From Patescibacteria group bacterium (GTDB taxonomy: Bacteria > Patescibacteriota > Patescibacteriia > Buchananbacterales > GWA2-38-13), in contig JAQTQO010000013.1 of assembly GCA_028712155.1 (NCBI GenBank), positions 1-37,624 on the forward strand: 37,624 nucleotides of DNA, written 5' to 3'. The position numbers and the translations under genes are program-made. Position 1 is the first letter of the stretch; each line of letters opens with the position of its first letter. A model generated the notes under the pieces. The model was given only the letters and a program-made list of their open reading frames with translations. It was not told where the DNA came from and ran no database searches. Positions 1 through 8,300 of this stretch are shown piece by piece.

Positions 1-119
1 TGCCCGCCGGGCACCACATCGCGAATCAGAATCCACCCCGTCAGCAGCAGCGGGACGAAGATCCAAAACGCCAGCGCACATCGCCACCTCAATGAAGAAT
101 GCGGTCTGCGTAACGGCAT
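1..119 (-). CDS. N-terminal fragment of a membrane protein (runs off left edge)
   Basis: An open frame starts with ATG at 117-119 and stays open to the window edge, so 39 codons are visible. It begins with a basic stretch (MPLRRPHSSLRWR) followed by a strongly hydrophobic segment at about residues 14-33 (FWIFVPLLLTGWIL), then RDVVPGG. This looks like a signal anchor or first transmembrane helix. It starts 11 bases after the stop of the GT39-like gene upstream and is probably co-transcribed with it. The rest of the protein lies outside the window, so no family can be named. Confidence 0.6.
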   Translation of the reverse strand, partial: MPLRRPHSSLRWRCALAFWIFVPLLLTGWILIRDVVPGG

Positions 120-130
120 AAGTCCGACAT

Positions 131-1735
131 TTACGGAGTGCGCACCGTGATTTGCATCAGACGTTCGGGGCTGGGCGCATCGCGGTCAATCACGGTCGGC
201 AAGGAAAGCTGTAATCGGTAGCGGGCGAGCTGCGTTTGCAGCGCGGCCAGATCAAAGTCGTCCAGAAAAGTATAGTAATACACCGGCCGCACGGCGACCA
301 GCGCCGGCAGGTTCTGTTGAACGGTTGGATCCATCAACGTACTCACCACCGGGAACGTCGGAAAAAACAGTTTGTCGGAACGCTCCGCGACCATGACGGC
401 GTCACTCGGCACCCGGGAGGCGACTGCTGCGCGCTTGGCATAGCCCGCGATGACCGCCTGCCGCACCTGGCGCAATCCTTCCTGCGGCGCATTGAGCGTC
501 ATGCGAATGGAAAGGCCCGCGATAGCCAAGAGCAACCCGCCGCCGATCAATCGGCGGAAAAATTTTGCGTGTACGCGGGCGGCCAGCCACTGAACACCCA
601 AGATCGTGAACGGCAGCATTCCGACGTACACCGGCAACCAGTACCGCACGTACGACATGCCCAGCGTCACCGCCGCCGGATTCAAATTGTCGGCGAGCTG
701 GGCGCTCCCGTAGTAGAGGACGAGGAGCGCGGACACCCCCAGGTACCCGGCGATGTACCACCGCCGGACATTCTTTAGCGCGCGCCAGGAAATTAGCTGC
801 GTGACCATCCCCAGCGCGGCCGGCCAAAATATCCACGGAAACATTTGTACAATGAAGCGCCAGGCATTGCTCCATGCCCGCCGGGGGTGGAGTCCGAACG
901 GGATCAGATCGCTCACGCTGCGTTGTGCCGCCGCCGAAGCGACGTCGTCGCCCGCCGGCGGCAGCAGGTATCCGAAACGGAACGGGTGGCCAAACGTTGC
1001 CGCCTGCTGCACCAAGATCGGAAGCCAGACGGCGATGACGCCGGCCGCCACCAACCACCACCGGCGCTTGTAGCGCCCCGGACAAAGCACAAACGTAAGC
1101 AGCAGCAACGGCGCCAGCCAAAATGCTTCCACCGTCCGGAACGCCAGCGCCAGACCCAGGCTCACCCCGGCGATCGCCGCCGCGCCGCGCCGGCCATGCC
1201 GATGGACGCTTGCCACGGCGGCAAGACCAACCAGCGTCAAGGCGAGGAATGGCAGGTTATGGAACATCGAACGCGCGCTGTAGTACCACCAGGGCGGAAC
1301 CATCGGCAACAACGCGACCGTCAAAAGCGCGACCGTATGACCGAAAATCCGCCGCAGCAGGCGGTAGAGCGCCAGACCGCCGACCACCGCCAACAGCGGC
1401 GTCAGATAAACCAGGCTCGAACCGACCACCCGCCCGGCAATCCCATACCAATACGGCAGACCGAGGAAACTCAACGGCACCAGGCGGCCGTTGAAGATGG
1501 CGGTAGAACGCGGGTGCACAATTCCGCCGCCGGCATCGCCCAGCGGCGCCGCGGCGGCGATTGTTTGGCCGTCGGCGACGCGGTTTGCGAAGTAAAAATT
1601 GGCGGCCTCATCCGGCGAGTTGAAACTCCGCACGCCGCCGGACGGTGTGGTCTGCCACGCCAGCTGGGCGTGGACCACGGCCCAAATCATCAGCCAAGCG
1701 CAAAGGATTGCGCTTGCGAGGCGGTGTTCCTGCAT
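131..1735 (-). CDS. GT39/ArnT-like polytopic membrane glycosyltransferase
   Basis: The 534-residue protein has a first membrane helix at about residues 6-26, then an extracytoplasmic loop with SPDEAANF (Asp-Glu at 42-43). About ten further hydrophobic helices follow, and then a C-terminal extracytoplasmic domain of about 110 residues. An acidic pair just after the first helix is the usual catalytic signature of GT39/GT-C enzymes, which take sugars from polyprenyl-phosphate donors at the outer membrane face. The frame could extend 17 codons upstream, but the ATG at 1735 is preferred: it begins a typical N-terminus (MQEHRLASAIL) and sits just after an extended -10 box. Acceptor and sugar are unknown. 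The fold assignment is fairly safe, the specificity is not. Confidence 0.7.
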   Translation of the reverse strand: MQEHRLASAILCAWLMIWAVVHAQLAWQTTPSGGVRSFNSPDEAANFYFANRVADGQTIAAAAPLGDAGGGIVHPRSTAIFNGRLVPLSFLGLPYWYGIAGRVVGSSLVYLTPLLAVVGGLALYRLLRRIFGHTVALLTVALLPMVPPWWYYSARSMFHNLPFLALTLVGLAAVASVHRHGRRGAAAIAGVSLGLALAFRTVEAFWLAPLLLLTFVLCPGRYKRRWWLVAAGVIAVWLPILVQQAATFGHPFRFGYLLPPAGDDVASAAAQRSVSDLIPFGLHPRRAWSNAWRFIVQMFPWIFWPAALGMVTQLISWRALKNVRRWYIAGYLGVSALLVLYYGSAQLADNLNPAAVTLGMSYVRYWLPVYVGMLPFTILGVQWLAARVHAKFFRRLIGGGLLLAIAGLSIRMTLNAPQEGLRQVRQAVIAGYAKRAAVASRVPSDAVMVAERSDKLFFPTFPVVSTLMDPTVQQNLPALVAVRPVYYYTFLDDFDLAALQTQLARYRLQLSLPTVIDRDAPSPERLMQITVRTP

Positions 1736-1743
1736 ACCGTTAC

Positions 1744-1752
1744 AGTATACCA
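1744..1752 (-). promoter_or_regulatory. Extended -10 promoter of the GT39-like gene
   Basis: On the minus strand TGG-TATACT stands 8 bases before the ATG at 1735. The TGn extension is present and no good -35 box is seen. Transcription starting about 7 bases downstream would give an almost leaderless message, which agrees with the absence of an SD sequence. Confidence 0.45.
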
Positions 1753-1793
1753 AAAAATTCGCCGCAGTACCCCTGCCTCTCCGCACCGCGGTA

Positions 1794-1802
1794 TGCTACA
1801 CT
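1794..1802 (+). promoter_or_regulatory. Extended -10 promoter of the 716-aa gene
   Basis: TGC-TACACT lies 23 bases before the ATG at 1826. It has the TGn extension and no clear -35. With the facing box at 1744-1752 it forms a compact divergent promoter region of about 90 bp. No SD is visible before the ATG. Confidence 0.4.
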
Positions 1803-1825
1803 AAAAGCAAAATTGTCTTGGCCGT

Positions 1826-3976
1826 ATGCGCAAGCAGCCCTCCTGGATTTTTACCCTCCTACTCGTTGGCGTCAACCTCGCCAACCTCCACTGGCACAGC
1901 ACCGCGATCGGATTGACGTTCGGGCTCGCCTATCTTTTGTGGTGCGGGTTTTTGGCCGGCGGATGGATGACGCCGCACGCGCGAAGGCGCTGGCAGCTCT
2001 ACTGGGGGTTGATCACCCACCTGGCGCTCACCAGCATCGCCGGCACCGCAATCTACTGGCTCTACCAGCTCAACGACTTGAGCCTCGCCTTTCTCATGCT
2101 TGCCCTGCCGATCCCATGGCTGCTACTGCCCCACTACCTTTCCCGGCAAGCCACGCCGCTGTGGTCACGCGACCAGCTCTACGGCATCCCGCGGACGCTC
2201 GGCATCAACATGATACTGTTGATCGCGTTTTTGGCCGCAGAATTTTTTAACCTGCGCTGGATCGTACGCGCGGCCACCACCGAAGCCATCCGCACCCCCT
2301 GGCAGGTTATCCCGCCGCAGCTTTTCGTCGGCTACTGCATCGCGACCGTGGCGTTCCTCGCGCTGATCCTCCGCAGCGATCGCGCCGGAAAAAAATTCGT
2401 GCTCGGGCTGCTGCACGTGGCCGTGAGCGTGAGCGTTGCACTCTTGGTCTACCCGCTCGGATTCGGATTCGATTCCATCATCCACCAGGCAACCGAAGGA
2501 CAGATCGTCCGGTTCGGGCAAATTTTCCCCAAGCCGCCCTACTACCTCGGACAGTACGCACTGGTCGTATTTTTGACGCAGCTGCTGGGATTAAGCGTCA
2601 CGACGATCGACCGGCTCATCGCGCCTTTCGGGTTTGTGCTCTTTGCCATGGGCGCATATTTCCCCTGGCGCCGCAGTCATCCGTTCGCGGCGGCCCTGCC
2701 GCTCGTGACGCTCCTGCTCCCCTACGGCCAGTACGCCGTCACCACGCCGCAGGCCGTCGGAAACCTCTGGGTGCTGTACACCGCGCTGGCAGTCACCCTG
2801 CCGTTCCTCTCGAGCGGCGCGCCGACCCGTCTTCGTTGGCTGCCGTTCGTATTGGCGACCGCAACCGCCGCGACGGTCACCCACCCGATTGCCGGCGTGC
2901 CGGCGTTTACGCTCGTGTGTCTGGCGGCCGTTAATTTTGCGATCGTGCGGCGCACCGTCCTCGTCCGTTTCGCGCGCACCGCTTCATTGTTCTTCCTCAC
3001 CCTCGGTGCCATCGCCGCCTTGCCGCTGCTTTTTCTGCTGCAGGCGCGCCTGAGCGGATATGCGATTCACGACGCGCTCCAATTTTCCAACATTTTTGAG
3101 CGGACCGGCAGCGCCGCCGCGTCGCTTTTGCCGCTGATGGGAAAACCGCTCCTTCCCCTTCTGGATTTCACTTACGGCCTCGACCGGTTCCGTCCGGCGC
3201 TGCTCATCATCTTAGCGCTCGGCGGGATCATGGCGCTGACGCAGCGCCGGGTCAGCATGGGAGCGATTCCGCCGCTTTTGACCGCCGGGGCCATGCTGCT
3301 TTCCGCCGGTGTACTGCAATTGTACTTCCGCTTCCCGCAACTGCCGCCCAGCGAGCAGACGGTTTTTCCGTCCCGCGTAGTCGAAATGGCCTGGCTCACA
3401 CTGCTGCCGCTGGTATTGGCCGGCGTAATGGCGCTGCTGCTGCGGATTGAGAAGGACGGCGTGCTGCGCCTCACCGCGCTCACGCTTGCCGCCGCGTGTT
3501 TCACCGCCACATTCTACCTTGCCTACCCGCGCGTGGACGCCTACCACGTTGACCGCGGCTACAACATGAGCGCCGCCGACATTGCCGCCGTGCATGCGGT
3601 CGCTGACGACGCCAAAGGTAATGCATACCTGGTCCTCGCCAATCAAATGACCTCGGTTGCCGCCGTGCGCGAATTCGGATTTACGCCGTCATATCCGGCG
3701 GCCGACGGTTCCGGAAAAAACTACTACTTCTACCCTATCCCGACGGGCGAACCGCTGTACCAAAGTTACCTCACCATGGTCTACCAACGTCCCTCGCTGG
3801 GAGCCACCCAAGATGCCGCCAAGCTTGTGACTGCGGATATCCGAACCGTCTATTTCATCCTCGACCGCTACTGGGACAATTTTGACGTTATCGCCGCCGA
3901 AGCCAAAATGACAGCCAACCGCTGGTGGGAAATCGCCGACGGCCGCGCACTGGTGTTTCGCTACGACACGAATTGA
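1826..3976 (+). CDS. Large polytopic membrane protein, GT-C-like layout, function unknown
   Basis: The protein has 716 residues. A hydrophobic N-terminal region of roughly 570 residues contains about 14-16 predicted helices. It is followed by a soluble C-terminal part of about 140 residues starting near YPRVDAYHVDRGYN, rich in aromatic residues (YYFYPIP, RYWDNF). A long bundle of helices with a C-terminal extracytoplasmic domain is the general layout of GT-C glycosyltransferases, but I see no acidic pair in the first loop and recognise no family. It is transcribed divergently from the GT39-like gene and is the only plus-strand gene in the first 16 kb. A role in glycan transfer or export is a guess from its neighbours. 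Confidence 0.6.
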   Translation: MRKQPSWIFTLLLVGVNLANLHWHSTAIGLTFGLAYLLWCGFLAGGWMTPHARRRWQLYWGLITHLALTSIAGTAIYWLYQLNDLSLAFLMLALPIPWLLLPHYLSRQATPLWSRDQLYGIPRTLGINMILLIAFLAAEFFNLRWIVRAATTEAIRTPWQVIPPQLFVGYCIATVAFLALILRSDRAGKKFVLGLLHVAVSVSVALLVYPLGFGFDSIIHQATEGQIVRFGQIFPKPPYYLGQYALVVFLTQLLGLSVTTIDRLIAPFGFVLFAMGAYFPWRRSHPFAAALPLVTLLLPYGQYAVTTPQAVGNLWVLYTALAVTLPFLSSGAPTRLRWLPFVLATATAATVTHPIAGVPAFTLVCLAAVNFAIVRRTVLVRFARTASLFFLTLGAIAALPLLFLLQARLSGYAIHDALQFSNIFERTGSAAASLLPLMGKPLLPLLDFTYGLDRFRPALLIILALGGIMALTQRRVSMGAIPPLLTAGAMLLSAGVLQLYFRFPQLPPSEQTVFPSRVVEMAWLTLLPLVLAGVMALLLRIEKDGVLRLTALTLAAACFTATFYLAYPRVDAYHVDRGYNMSAADIAAVHAVADDAKGNAYLVLANQMTSVAAVREFGFTPSYPAADGSGKNYYFYPIPTGEPLYQSYLTMVYQRPSLGATQDAAKLVTADIRTVYFILDRYWDNFDVIAAEAKMTANRWWEIADGRALVFRYDTN

Positions 3977-4028
3977 TTTTGTCTCGCAAAAGATTTCTTA
4001 CACTTCGCTTTGACGTTGATTATTCTTT

Positions 4029-4054
4029 AGTACAATTGTATATACTATTGTACT
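4029..4054. repeat. Palindrome AGTACAAT-N10-ATTGTACT
   Basis: Perfect 8-bp arms at 4029-4036 and 4047-4054 flank a 10-base AT-rich spacer containing TATATACT. It lies between the converging ends of the 716-aa gene and the 68-codon gene. No T-tract follows the arms, so it is not a standard terminator. The geometry would also suit a dimeric DNA-binding protein. Confidence 0.4.
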
Positions 4055-4075
4055 TGAGGAACTGCCAATCGGTAT

Positions 4076-4099
4076 AAAAAAGGACCCCATTAGGAGTCC
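4076..4099 (-). terminator. Intrinsic terminator of the 68-codon gene
   Basis: On the minus strand GGACTCC-TAAT-GGGGTCC is followed directly by six T. The stem is 7 bp with one G-T wobble. It begins 33 bases after the stop of the small gene at 4132. Confidence 0.75.
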
Positions 4100-4131
4100 A
4101 TAACGAACGACGCGGAAAACGGAACGGTCAC

Positions 4132-4338
4132 CTACCAATGTCGCGGCGACCGAAGAAAAGGCGGCCACGGGACGTACCGGTGCCCGCATCGGCACCCATG
4201 GTAACACGGCGGCATTCGCAGCGACCGCATCGCGCGACAGTGGTCGAGCACCGGGCGTTCCTCTTCAACTAAACGACGCAACACGGCGATCCGACGCCGA
4301 GACAACTCCTCGTGAGTAACTAGAGGTTCTCCGGCCAC
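4132..4338 (-). CDS. Small 68-codon protein with a Cys/His cluster
   Basis: The frame starts with GTG at 4338, preceded by AGAGAGGG three bases away, and stops at 4132. A near-consensus sigma70 promoter (4391-4419) and an intrinsic terminator (4076-4099) frame it, which is the main reason to call it a gene. The N-terminal half looks like a charged helix (HEELSRRRIAVLRRLVEEER). The C-terminal half has CYHGCRCGHRY at about residues 45-55, three Cys and two His in ten residues, which could bind zinc. It ends in a basic, Trp/Pro-rich tail. I recognise no family. A small regulator or an RNA- or DNA-binding protein are possibilities, not conclusions. Confidence 0.6.
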   Translation of the reverse strand: MAGEPLVTHEELSRRRIAVLRRLVEEERPVLDHCRAMRSLRMPPCYHGCRCGHRYVPWPPFLRSPRHW

Positions 4339-4390
4339 GGACCCTCTCTTTCTTTAAAAGTTCGACTGCGATTCCGTGAACAATATAAAA

Positions 4391-4419
4391 ATTATACGGA
4401 ATCAAGAATTTTCTGTAAA
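4391..4419 (-). promoter_or_regulatory. Sigma70 promoter of the 68-codon gene
   Basis: On the minus strand TTTACA is followed by exactly 17 bases and a perfect TATAAT. It overlaps the last codons of the preceding GT4 gene. The predicted leader is about 45 bases and carries the AGAGAGGG ribosome site. Confidence 0.7.
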
Positions 4420-5561
4420 TACGTTTTCAAATCAAGCGACGCACGGCTCTGTGCCGCACCTTGTCGCATCGGCGCGATAATATCGGGATGGTCGAGGTAA
4501 TGGATGAGGACTTTCTGTAGGCTGGCGGCATCCGCCGGCGCGAAGGTGAACCCGTTCACGCCGTCGGACACCAGCTCGGGAATCCCGCCGATGTCGGCGG
4601 CAATCACCGGCACGCCGCACGAAAAACTCTCGGCAATCACGGTCGGAGAATTTTCATAACACAGCGACGGCACCACCGTCAGGTCGGTTTGATTGAATAC
4701 CTGCCGGAGGCTGGAGCGCTTAACGTATCCCAGGTAGCGATAGCACGGCTTGCCGGCCGTTCTCGCCTCCACCGCTTTCGCCAAACTGCCGGTACCGACG
4801 ATGCGCAGCATCCAGTTGCCCCGCGGCAGTTGATCGAGCACGTCGAGCAAGAACAAAATGCCCTTGGCCGTTTCCAGCTGCCCCAGATACAAAAGGTTGA
4901 CATGGCCGGCGGGCGTTTCGCGGGTGATCGGCGGCGCGGGATCGAGCCGCGGCACGGGATTAGGCAACACCAGCCACTTGGACTTCCGGAAAAATCCGCG
5001 GGTGCGGTGGTAGTCGGCGATCCAGTGGGACGGCGCGACCACCGCCGTAGGCGAACCGAAGTAAAACCGGCAGAGCTTTTCGTACTGCAAATCCAGGACC
5101 AAAAACGGCTTCTCGTGACCGTGCAGCAGCAGCCCCGACGGACGCGACAGCTGCACGTCGTGGAGCGTATGAACGTGTTTGATATTGAGGTCGCGCAACA
5201 GCCGCGGGATCAGATACCCGACGCCCTTGAGATTATGCGTGATAACCAGCGCCGGCTTCTCCTGCTCGAGAATTTTTTGCACCTGCCGGCGGCTGGACCA
5301 GTTCAGTACGTCCAGTGCATGCCATGGCAGGCGCAGCCAGAACGGGTGCCACCCGAGATTGAAAAACGAGAACAGATTCCACGGCTTGATGTGATAGATC
5401 TTCACGTGATCGCCCGGCACAACGTCACGCTGCCGGCCCAACGTCACCACCACCACCTCGTGGTTAAGGTCCGTCAGCCCCCGGGCGATGGCTTCCACCA
5501 TCACCTCGGCGCCGCCACGGACTTCCGGCGGGTAGAGATTGTTGATTACGCAAATCTTCAT
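4392..5561 (-). CDS. GT4-family glycosyltransferase
   Basis: This 389-residue GT-B enzyme has an N-terminal Rossmann half starting MKICVINNLYPPEVRGGAE, the usual glycine-rich acceptor-side loop. The C-terminal donor half has the E-x7-E type signature around SPTVIAESFSCGVPVIA (about residues 310-326), then DIGGIPELV. No membrane helices are seen, so it should act at the cytoplasmic face, adding a sugar from a nucleotide donor to a lipid-linked glycan. Its ATG overlaps the stop of the VanZ gene by 4 bases (ATGA), indicating translational coupling. Sugar specificity cannot be read from the sequence. Confidence 0.88.
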   Translation of the reverse strand: MKICVINNLYPPEVRGGAEVMVEAIARGLTDLNHEVVVVTLGRQRDVVPGDHVKIYHIKPWNLFSFFNLGWHPFWLRLPWHALDVLNWSSRRQVQKILEQEKPALVITHNLKGVGYLIPRLLRDLNIKHVHTLHDVQLSRPSGLLLHGHEKPFLVLDLQYEKLCRFYFGSPTAVVAPSHWIADYHRTRGFFRKSKWLVLPNPVPRLDPAPPITRETPAGHVNLLYLGQLETAKGILFLLDVLDQLPRGNWMLRIVGTGSLAKAVEARTAGKPCYRYLGYVKRSSLRQVFNQTDLTVVPSLCYENSPTVIAESFSCGVPVIAADIGGIPELVSDGVNGFTFAPADAASLQKVLIHYLDHPDIIAPMRQGAAQSRASLDLKTYLQKILDSV

Positions 5562-5965
5562 CGGGAAGCAGATAGACGGCGGCGGTGCCGGAGGTATGCG
5601 CCCAGCATGAGCAGCATGATCCCGCCGAGGACATCGATGCCGACGTCAACGGGACTGCCGTGGCGGCCGGCGACCGTCGTTTGATAAAACTCATCGGTGC
5701 TGGCGACGGCGAGCACAAAAAGTGCGGCGCCTGCCATCGGTAACGCCCGATATGCAACCGGCTGCGACCAGCAACGCAACGCCAGGTACGCGGCCACAAA
5801 GTACTCGGCCATGTGCGCGCCTTTGCGCAGTACCATATCTTGCCACGTTTCCAGGCCGGATTTCAAGTCCGGCTGCGAGGAAAACCAAAAGATAACGCCG
5901 ATCCAGCCCAGCAATGCCGCCCAATTAAGCAGCCGCCGGAAGAAAGCAGTTAAAGATTTTGCCAT
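5558..5965 (-). CDS. VanZ-family membrane protein
   Basis: The protein has 135 residues and four hydrophobic segments. It carries the usual VanZ landmarks in order: WFSSQPDL (about 27-34), a Lys-Gly-Ala-His in RKGAHMAEY (about 46-54), DEFYQ (about 90-94), and GRHGSPVDVGIDVLGG (about 99-114). VanZ-like proteins are small integral membrane proteins of mostly unknown role, named after a teicoplanin-resistance gene and common in cell-envelope loci. It lies 6 bases after one GT4 gene and overlaps the next by 4 bases, so it is embedded in the glycan operon. Confidence 0.85.
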   Translation of the reverse strand: MAKSLTAFFRRLLNWAALLGWIGVIFWFSSQPDLKSGLETWQDMVLRKGAHMAEYFVAAYLALRCWSQPVAYRALPMAGAALFVLAVASTDEFYQTTVAGRHGSPVDVGIDVLGGIMLLMLGAYLRHRRRLSASR

Positions 5966-5971
5966 AGAAAA

Positions 5972-7102
5972 TTATGGCGCCAATTTTCGGTATCGGTCAA
6001 CCAGCTGCTTGCCGACCACGGCCCAATCATAGCGCTCCAGCACGCGTTGGCGGCCCGCCTCGCCGAAGGCGGCAGCTTTGGCCGGATCGTCCAGCAGCGC
6101 ACGGAGCTTGCCGGACAAATCGCCCGCATCACCGGGCTGCGCCAGATAGCCGGTCACGCCATCGGCCACCACCGTGCGTACGCCCGGCAGGGCGGACGCC
6201 ACGGCGGGTTTTCCGCACGCCATCCCCTCCAGCAGTACGATCCCGAACGCCTCGGAGCGTGTCAGGGACGGCAGAACGACGACCTCTGCCGAGCGATAGT
6301 ATGCCGGCAGTTCGTCGTCTGATATGGCGCCGGCAAACACCGCGCGCTCAGCGACTTGCAAACGAACCGCCAACTTTTTCAAACCCGGCACCAGTGCCCC
6401 GCTCCCCACGATGAGCACCCCCACGTCCTGGGGAAGCTGCGACAGCGCTTCCAGCAGCACCGGTACGCCTTTAAAATAGTGGGCGGCGTCAAGCCCGCCG
6501 ACAAACAGTACGATCCGCTTACCGGTAAGCTGGAAGTGCTCCAGCAGCGCGGCCGATTTCCGGCCGGGGGTAAAGCGCGTCGCATCAACGCCGTTGGGCA
6601 GTTCAAAAAATTTTTCCACCTGCCCCCGCAGGTAGGGAGTCAGCGCCGACTGCCAGGCGTAATCGAACGTCGGCACGGCGACGGCATCCGCAGCGGAAAT
6701 CAGGCGCGGCAGCACCGAGCTCCGCCACCACGAAAACGCGAGCCCTCGTAAACCGGGCGCTTCCAAATCCATGTGGTAGTGCACCAGCAGCCGGCCGTGC
6801 CCGTGCCGCCGCCACTCCACGATCGCGCGCGCCGCGCCCAAAAACGGCGCGTGAAAATGAACCACGGGGAAACTCCCCAGACGGGCGAGTTGCGGCAGCC
6901 AGGCGGCATTACCGTACCGCACCGTCGGCGGCAGGTACTCGATAGACAGTCCCGGGTAAGCCGGGCGGCTCCGACCGTAGTCGGGCGTAAACACGGAAAC
7001 GGTAAAGCCGGCCGCAGTCAGAATGCGCGCGTGATGGTACGCGATCACTCCCATGCCCCCGCCGTACGGCGGAAAAACCGGTGTGACAATGGCGACTTTC
7101 AT
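5972..7102 (-). CDS. GT4-family glycosyltransferase
   Basis: This 376-residue GT-B enzyme starts MKVAIVTPVFPPYGGGMGV, with the glycine-rich loop typical of the family. The donor half shows FVGGLDAAHYFKGVPVLLEAL (about 195-216) and the E-x7-E region RSEAFGIVLLEGMACGKP (about 285-302) followed by ASALPGVRTVV. It has no signal peptide or membrane segment. It lies 26 bases downstream of a GT2 gene and 6 bases upstream of vanZ, in one minus-strand run. It probably extends the lipid-linked oligosaccharide with a hexose-type sugar. The donor is unknown. Confidence 0.9.
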   Translation of the reverse strand: MKVAIVTPVFPPYGGGMGVIAYHHARILTAAGFTVSVFTPDYGRSRPAYPGLSIEYLPPTVRYGNAAWLPQLARLGSFPVVHFHAPFLGAARAIVEWRRHGHGRLLVHYHMDLEAPGLRGLAFSWWRSSVLPRLISAADAVAVPTFDYAWQSALTPYLRGQVEKFFELPNGVDATRFTPGRKSAALLEHFQLTGKRIVLFVGGLDAAHYFKGVPVLLEALSQLPQDVGVLIVGSGALVPGLKKLAVRLQVAERAVFAGAISDDELPAYYRSAEVVVLPSLTRSEAFGIVLLEGMACGKPAVASALPGVRTVVADGVTGYLAQPGDAGDLSGKLRALLDDPAKAAAFGEAGRQRVLERYDWAVVGKQLVDRYRKLAP

Positions 7103-7128
7103 ACGTACTCTACTTCAAGGCCGGCGGC

Positions 7129-8172
7129 TCACCAGCGCATGACGGACCTGACCAATCCCCAGTACGCACCCAGTACGGCATTGGCCATTCTGACCGGCAG
7201 GCTTAACGGTATTTCCTGAAAATCAATCCGGCCGGTGAAGCGGGAGGTGATTTCGCGATCCGTGCGCTTCCGCAACCGCTGCACGCGACGGCGACGCCCG
7301 ATAACGTGCACCCAAGTCGACGGCTTTAAGAACGCAACGTGTGCAGCCAATTCCTCGCGCCAAAACCCACCCGTCACCGACTGCACGATCAACCCCAGGT
7401 CGGTCAGCAAGCTCGCCGGCAAAATCAGCAGCAGCGTTGGCAAGCGGTAGTGCGTCAAAATCACCAGCAAACGATTCCGTTCCATCCAGTAGTATTTTTT
7501 CACGCTCCGGGAAAATTCATATTTATGATACACCAGCGAAGTCGGTGCCAGCACGCACCGGTATCCGGCCAGCCACAATCGCCAGCCCAGCTCCAAATCC
7601 TCATGGTACATGAAAAGCGCATCATCAAGGAGACCGACCTCCTGCAGCGCTGACAGGCGCAGCAGCAGCGCCGCACCCGAGGGATACGTAATTTCCCGCA
7701 CGGGCAACGGCTGATCCGGCTGGCGATTTCCACCCGCATAGCCGAAGCCAAGAAAATGGATGCTGTTTCCCCAACTGTTGATCTCCCCGGTTTTGAACCG
7801 CAGCAGTTTGGACTGCACCGCCGCCGTCGCCGGATCAGCACCGGCAACCGTGACGGCTTCCTTGAGAAACGGCGGAGTCACCACCGTATCCTGGTTGAGC
7901 AGATATGCGAATGCATAATCATGGCCCATCGCATACCGCAGCCCGACATTATTGGCCGCGGCAAAACCGGTGTTTTCATTCAGCGCGATACCATGGGCGG
8001 TCGGATACTGCTGGCGCAGGTACGCAACCGTGTCATCGGTTGAGGCATTGTCCACGACGACCAAACCCCAGCGATCGGACGGATAGTCAACATTTTTAAG
8101 GCTAGACAAAAGTTCCGGCAGGTACTGCCTGCCGTTGAAAGTTGCAATGATAACGCAGATGCGGGGCGGCAT
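7129..8172 (-). CDS. GT2-family glycosyltransferase (rhamnosyltransferase-like)
   Basis: The protein has 347 residues. A GT-A domain at the N-terminus starts RICVIIATFNGRQYL, with VVVDNASTD at about 39-47 and LLNQDTVV at about 91-98 in the place of the DxD motif. MYHEDLELGWRLWLAGY (about 190-206) carries the ED pair typical of the catalytic base region. The C-terminus has an amphipathic or membrane-associated segment (LLLILPASLLTDLGL). The arrangement resembles rhamnosyl- and galactofuranosyl-transferases of O-antigen loci. Its only SD-like AGGA lies inside the short AT-rich repeats upstream (8183-8210). Confidence 0.85.
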   Translation of the reverse strand: MPPRICVIIATFNGRQYLPELLSSLKNVDYPSDRWGLVVVDNASTDDTVAYLRQQYPTAHGIALNENTGFAAANNVGLRYAMGHDYAFAYLLNQDTVVTPPFLKEAVTVAGADPATAAVQSKLLRFKTGEINSWGNSIHFLGFGYAGGNRQPDQPLPVREITYPSGAALLLRLSALQEVGLLDDALFMYHEDLELGWRLWLAGYRCVLAPTSLVYHKYEFSRSVKKYYWMERNRLLVILTHYRLPTLLLILPASLLTDLGLIVQSVTGGFWREELAAHVAFLKPSTWVHVIGRRRRVQRLRKRTDREITSRFTGRIDFQEIPLSLPVRMANAVLGAYWGLVRSVMRW

Positions 8173-8182
8173 GACCGGGAAT

Positions 8183-8300
8183 TCCTAAAATCCTAATTTC
8201 TAATTCCTAAACAAGCCCCAATACCCAGTGACCAAAATTTTGTCATTTTTTCATTGATCATTGTTTTCGAAATTAGGTCAATTAGAAATTAGAAATTTTT
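8183..8300. repeat. Inverted clusters of degenerate heptamers (TTCTAAT type)
   Basis: Plus-strand 8183-8210 reads as TCCTAAT-, TTCTAAT- and TCCTAAA-like 7-mers. Plus-strand 8270-8300 carries the reverse complement (TTTCTAA units on the minus strand). The two clusters can pair into a long imperfect hairpin across this 109-bp spacer. The second cluster supplies the last codons and the stop of the DUF2304 gene. A loose palindrome around AAAATTTT (8231-8247) lies between them. Confidence 0.55.

Noticed and set aside
3998-4207. Open frame of 69 codons on the minus strand beyond the small gene
   Set aside because: It reads straight through the terminator hairpin at 4076-4099 and has no SD. The overlapping 68-codon frame has promoter, SD and terminator in place.
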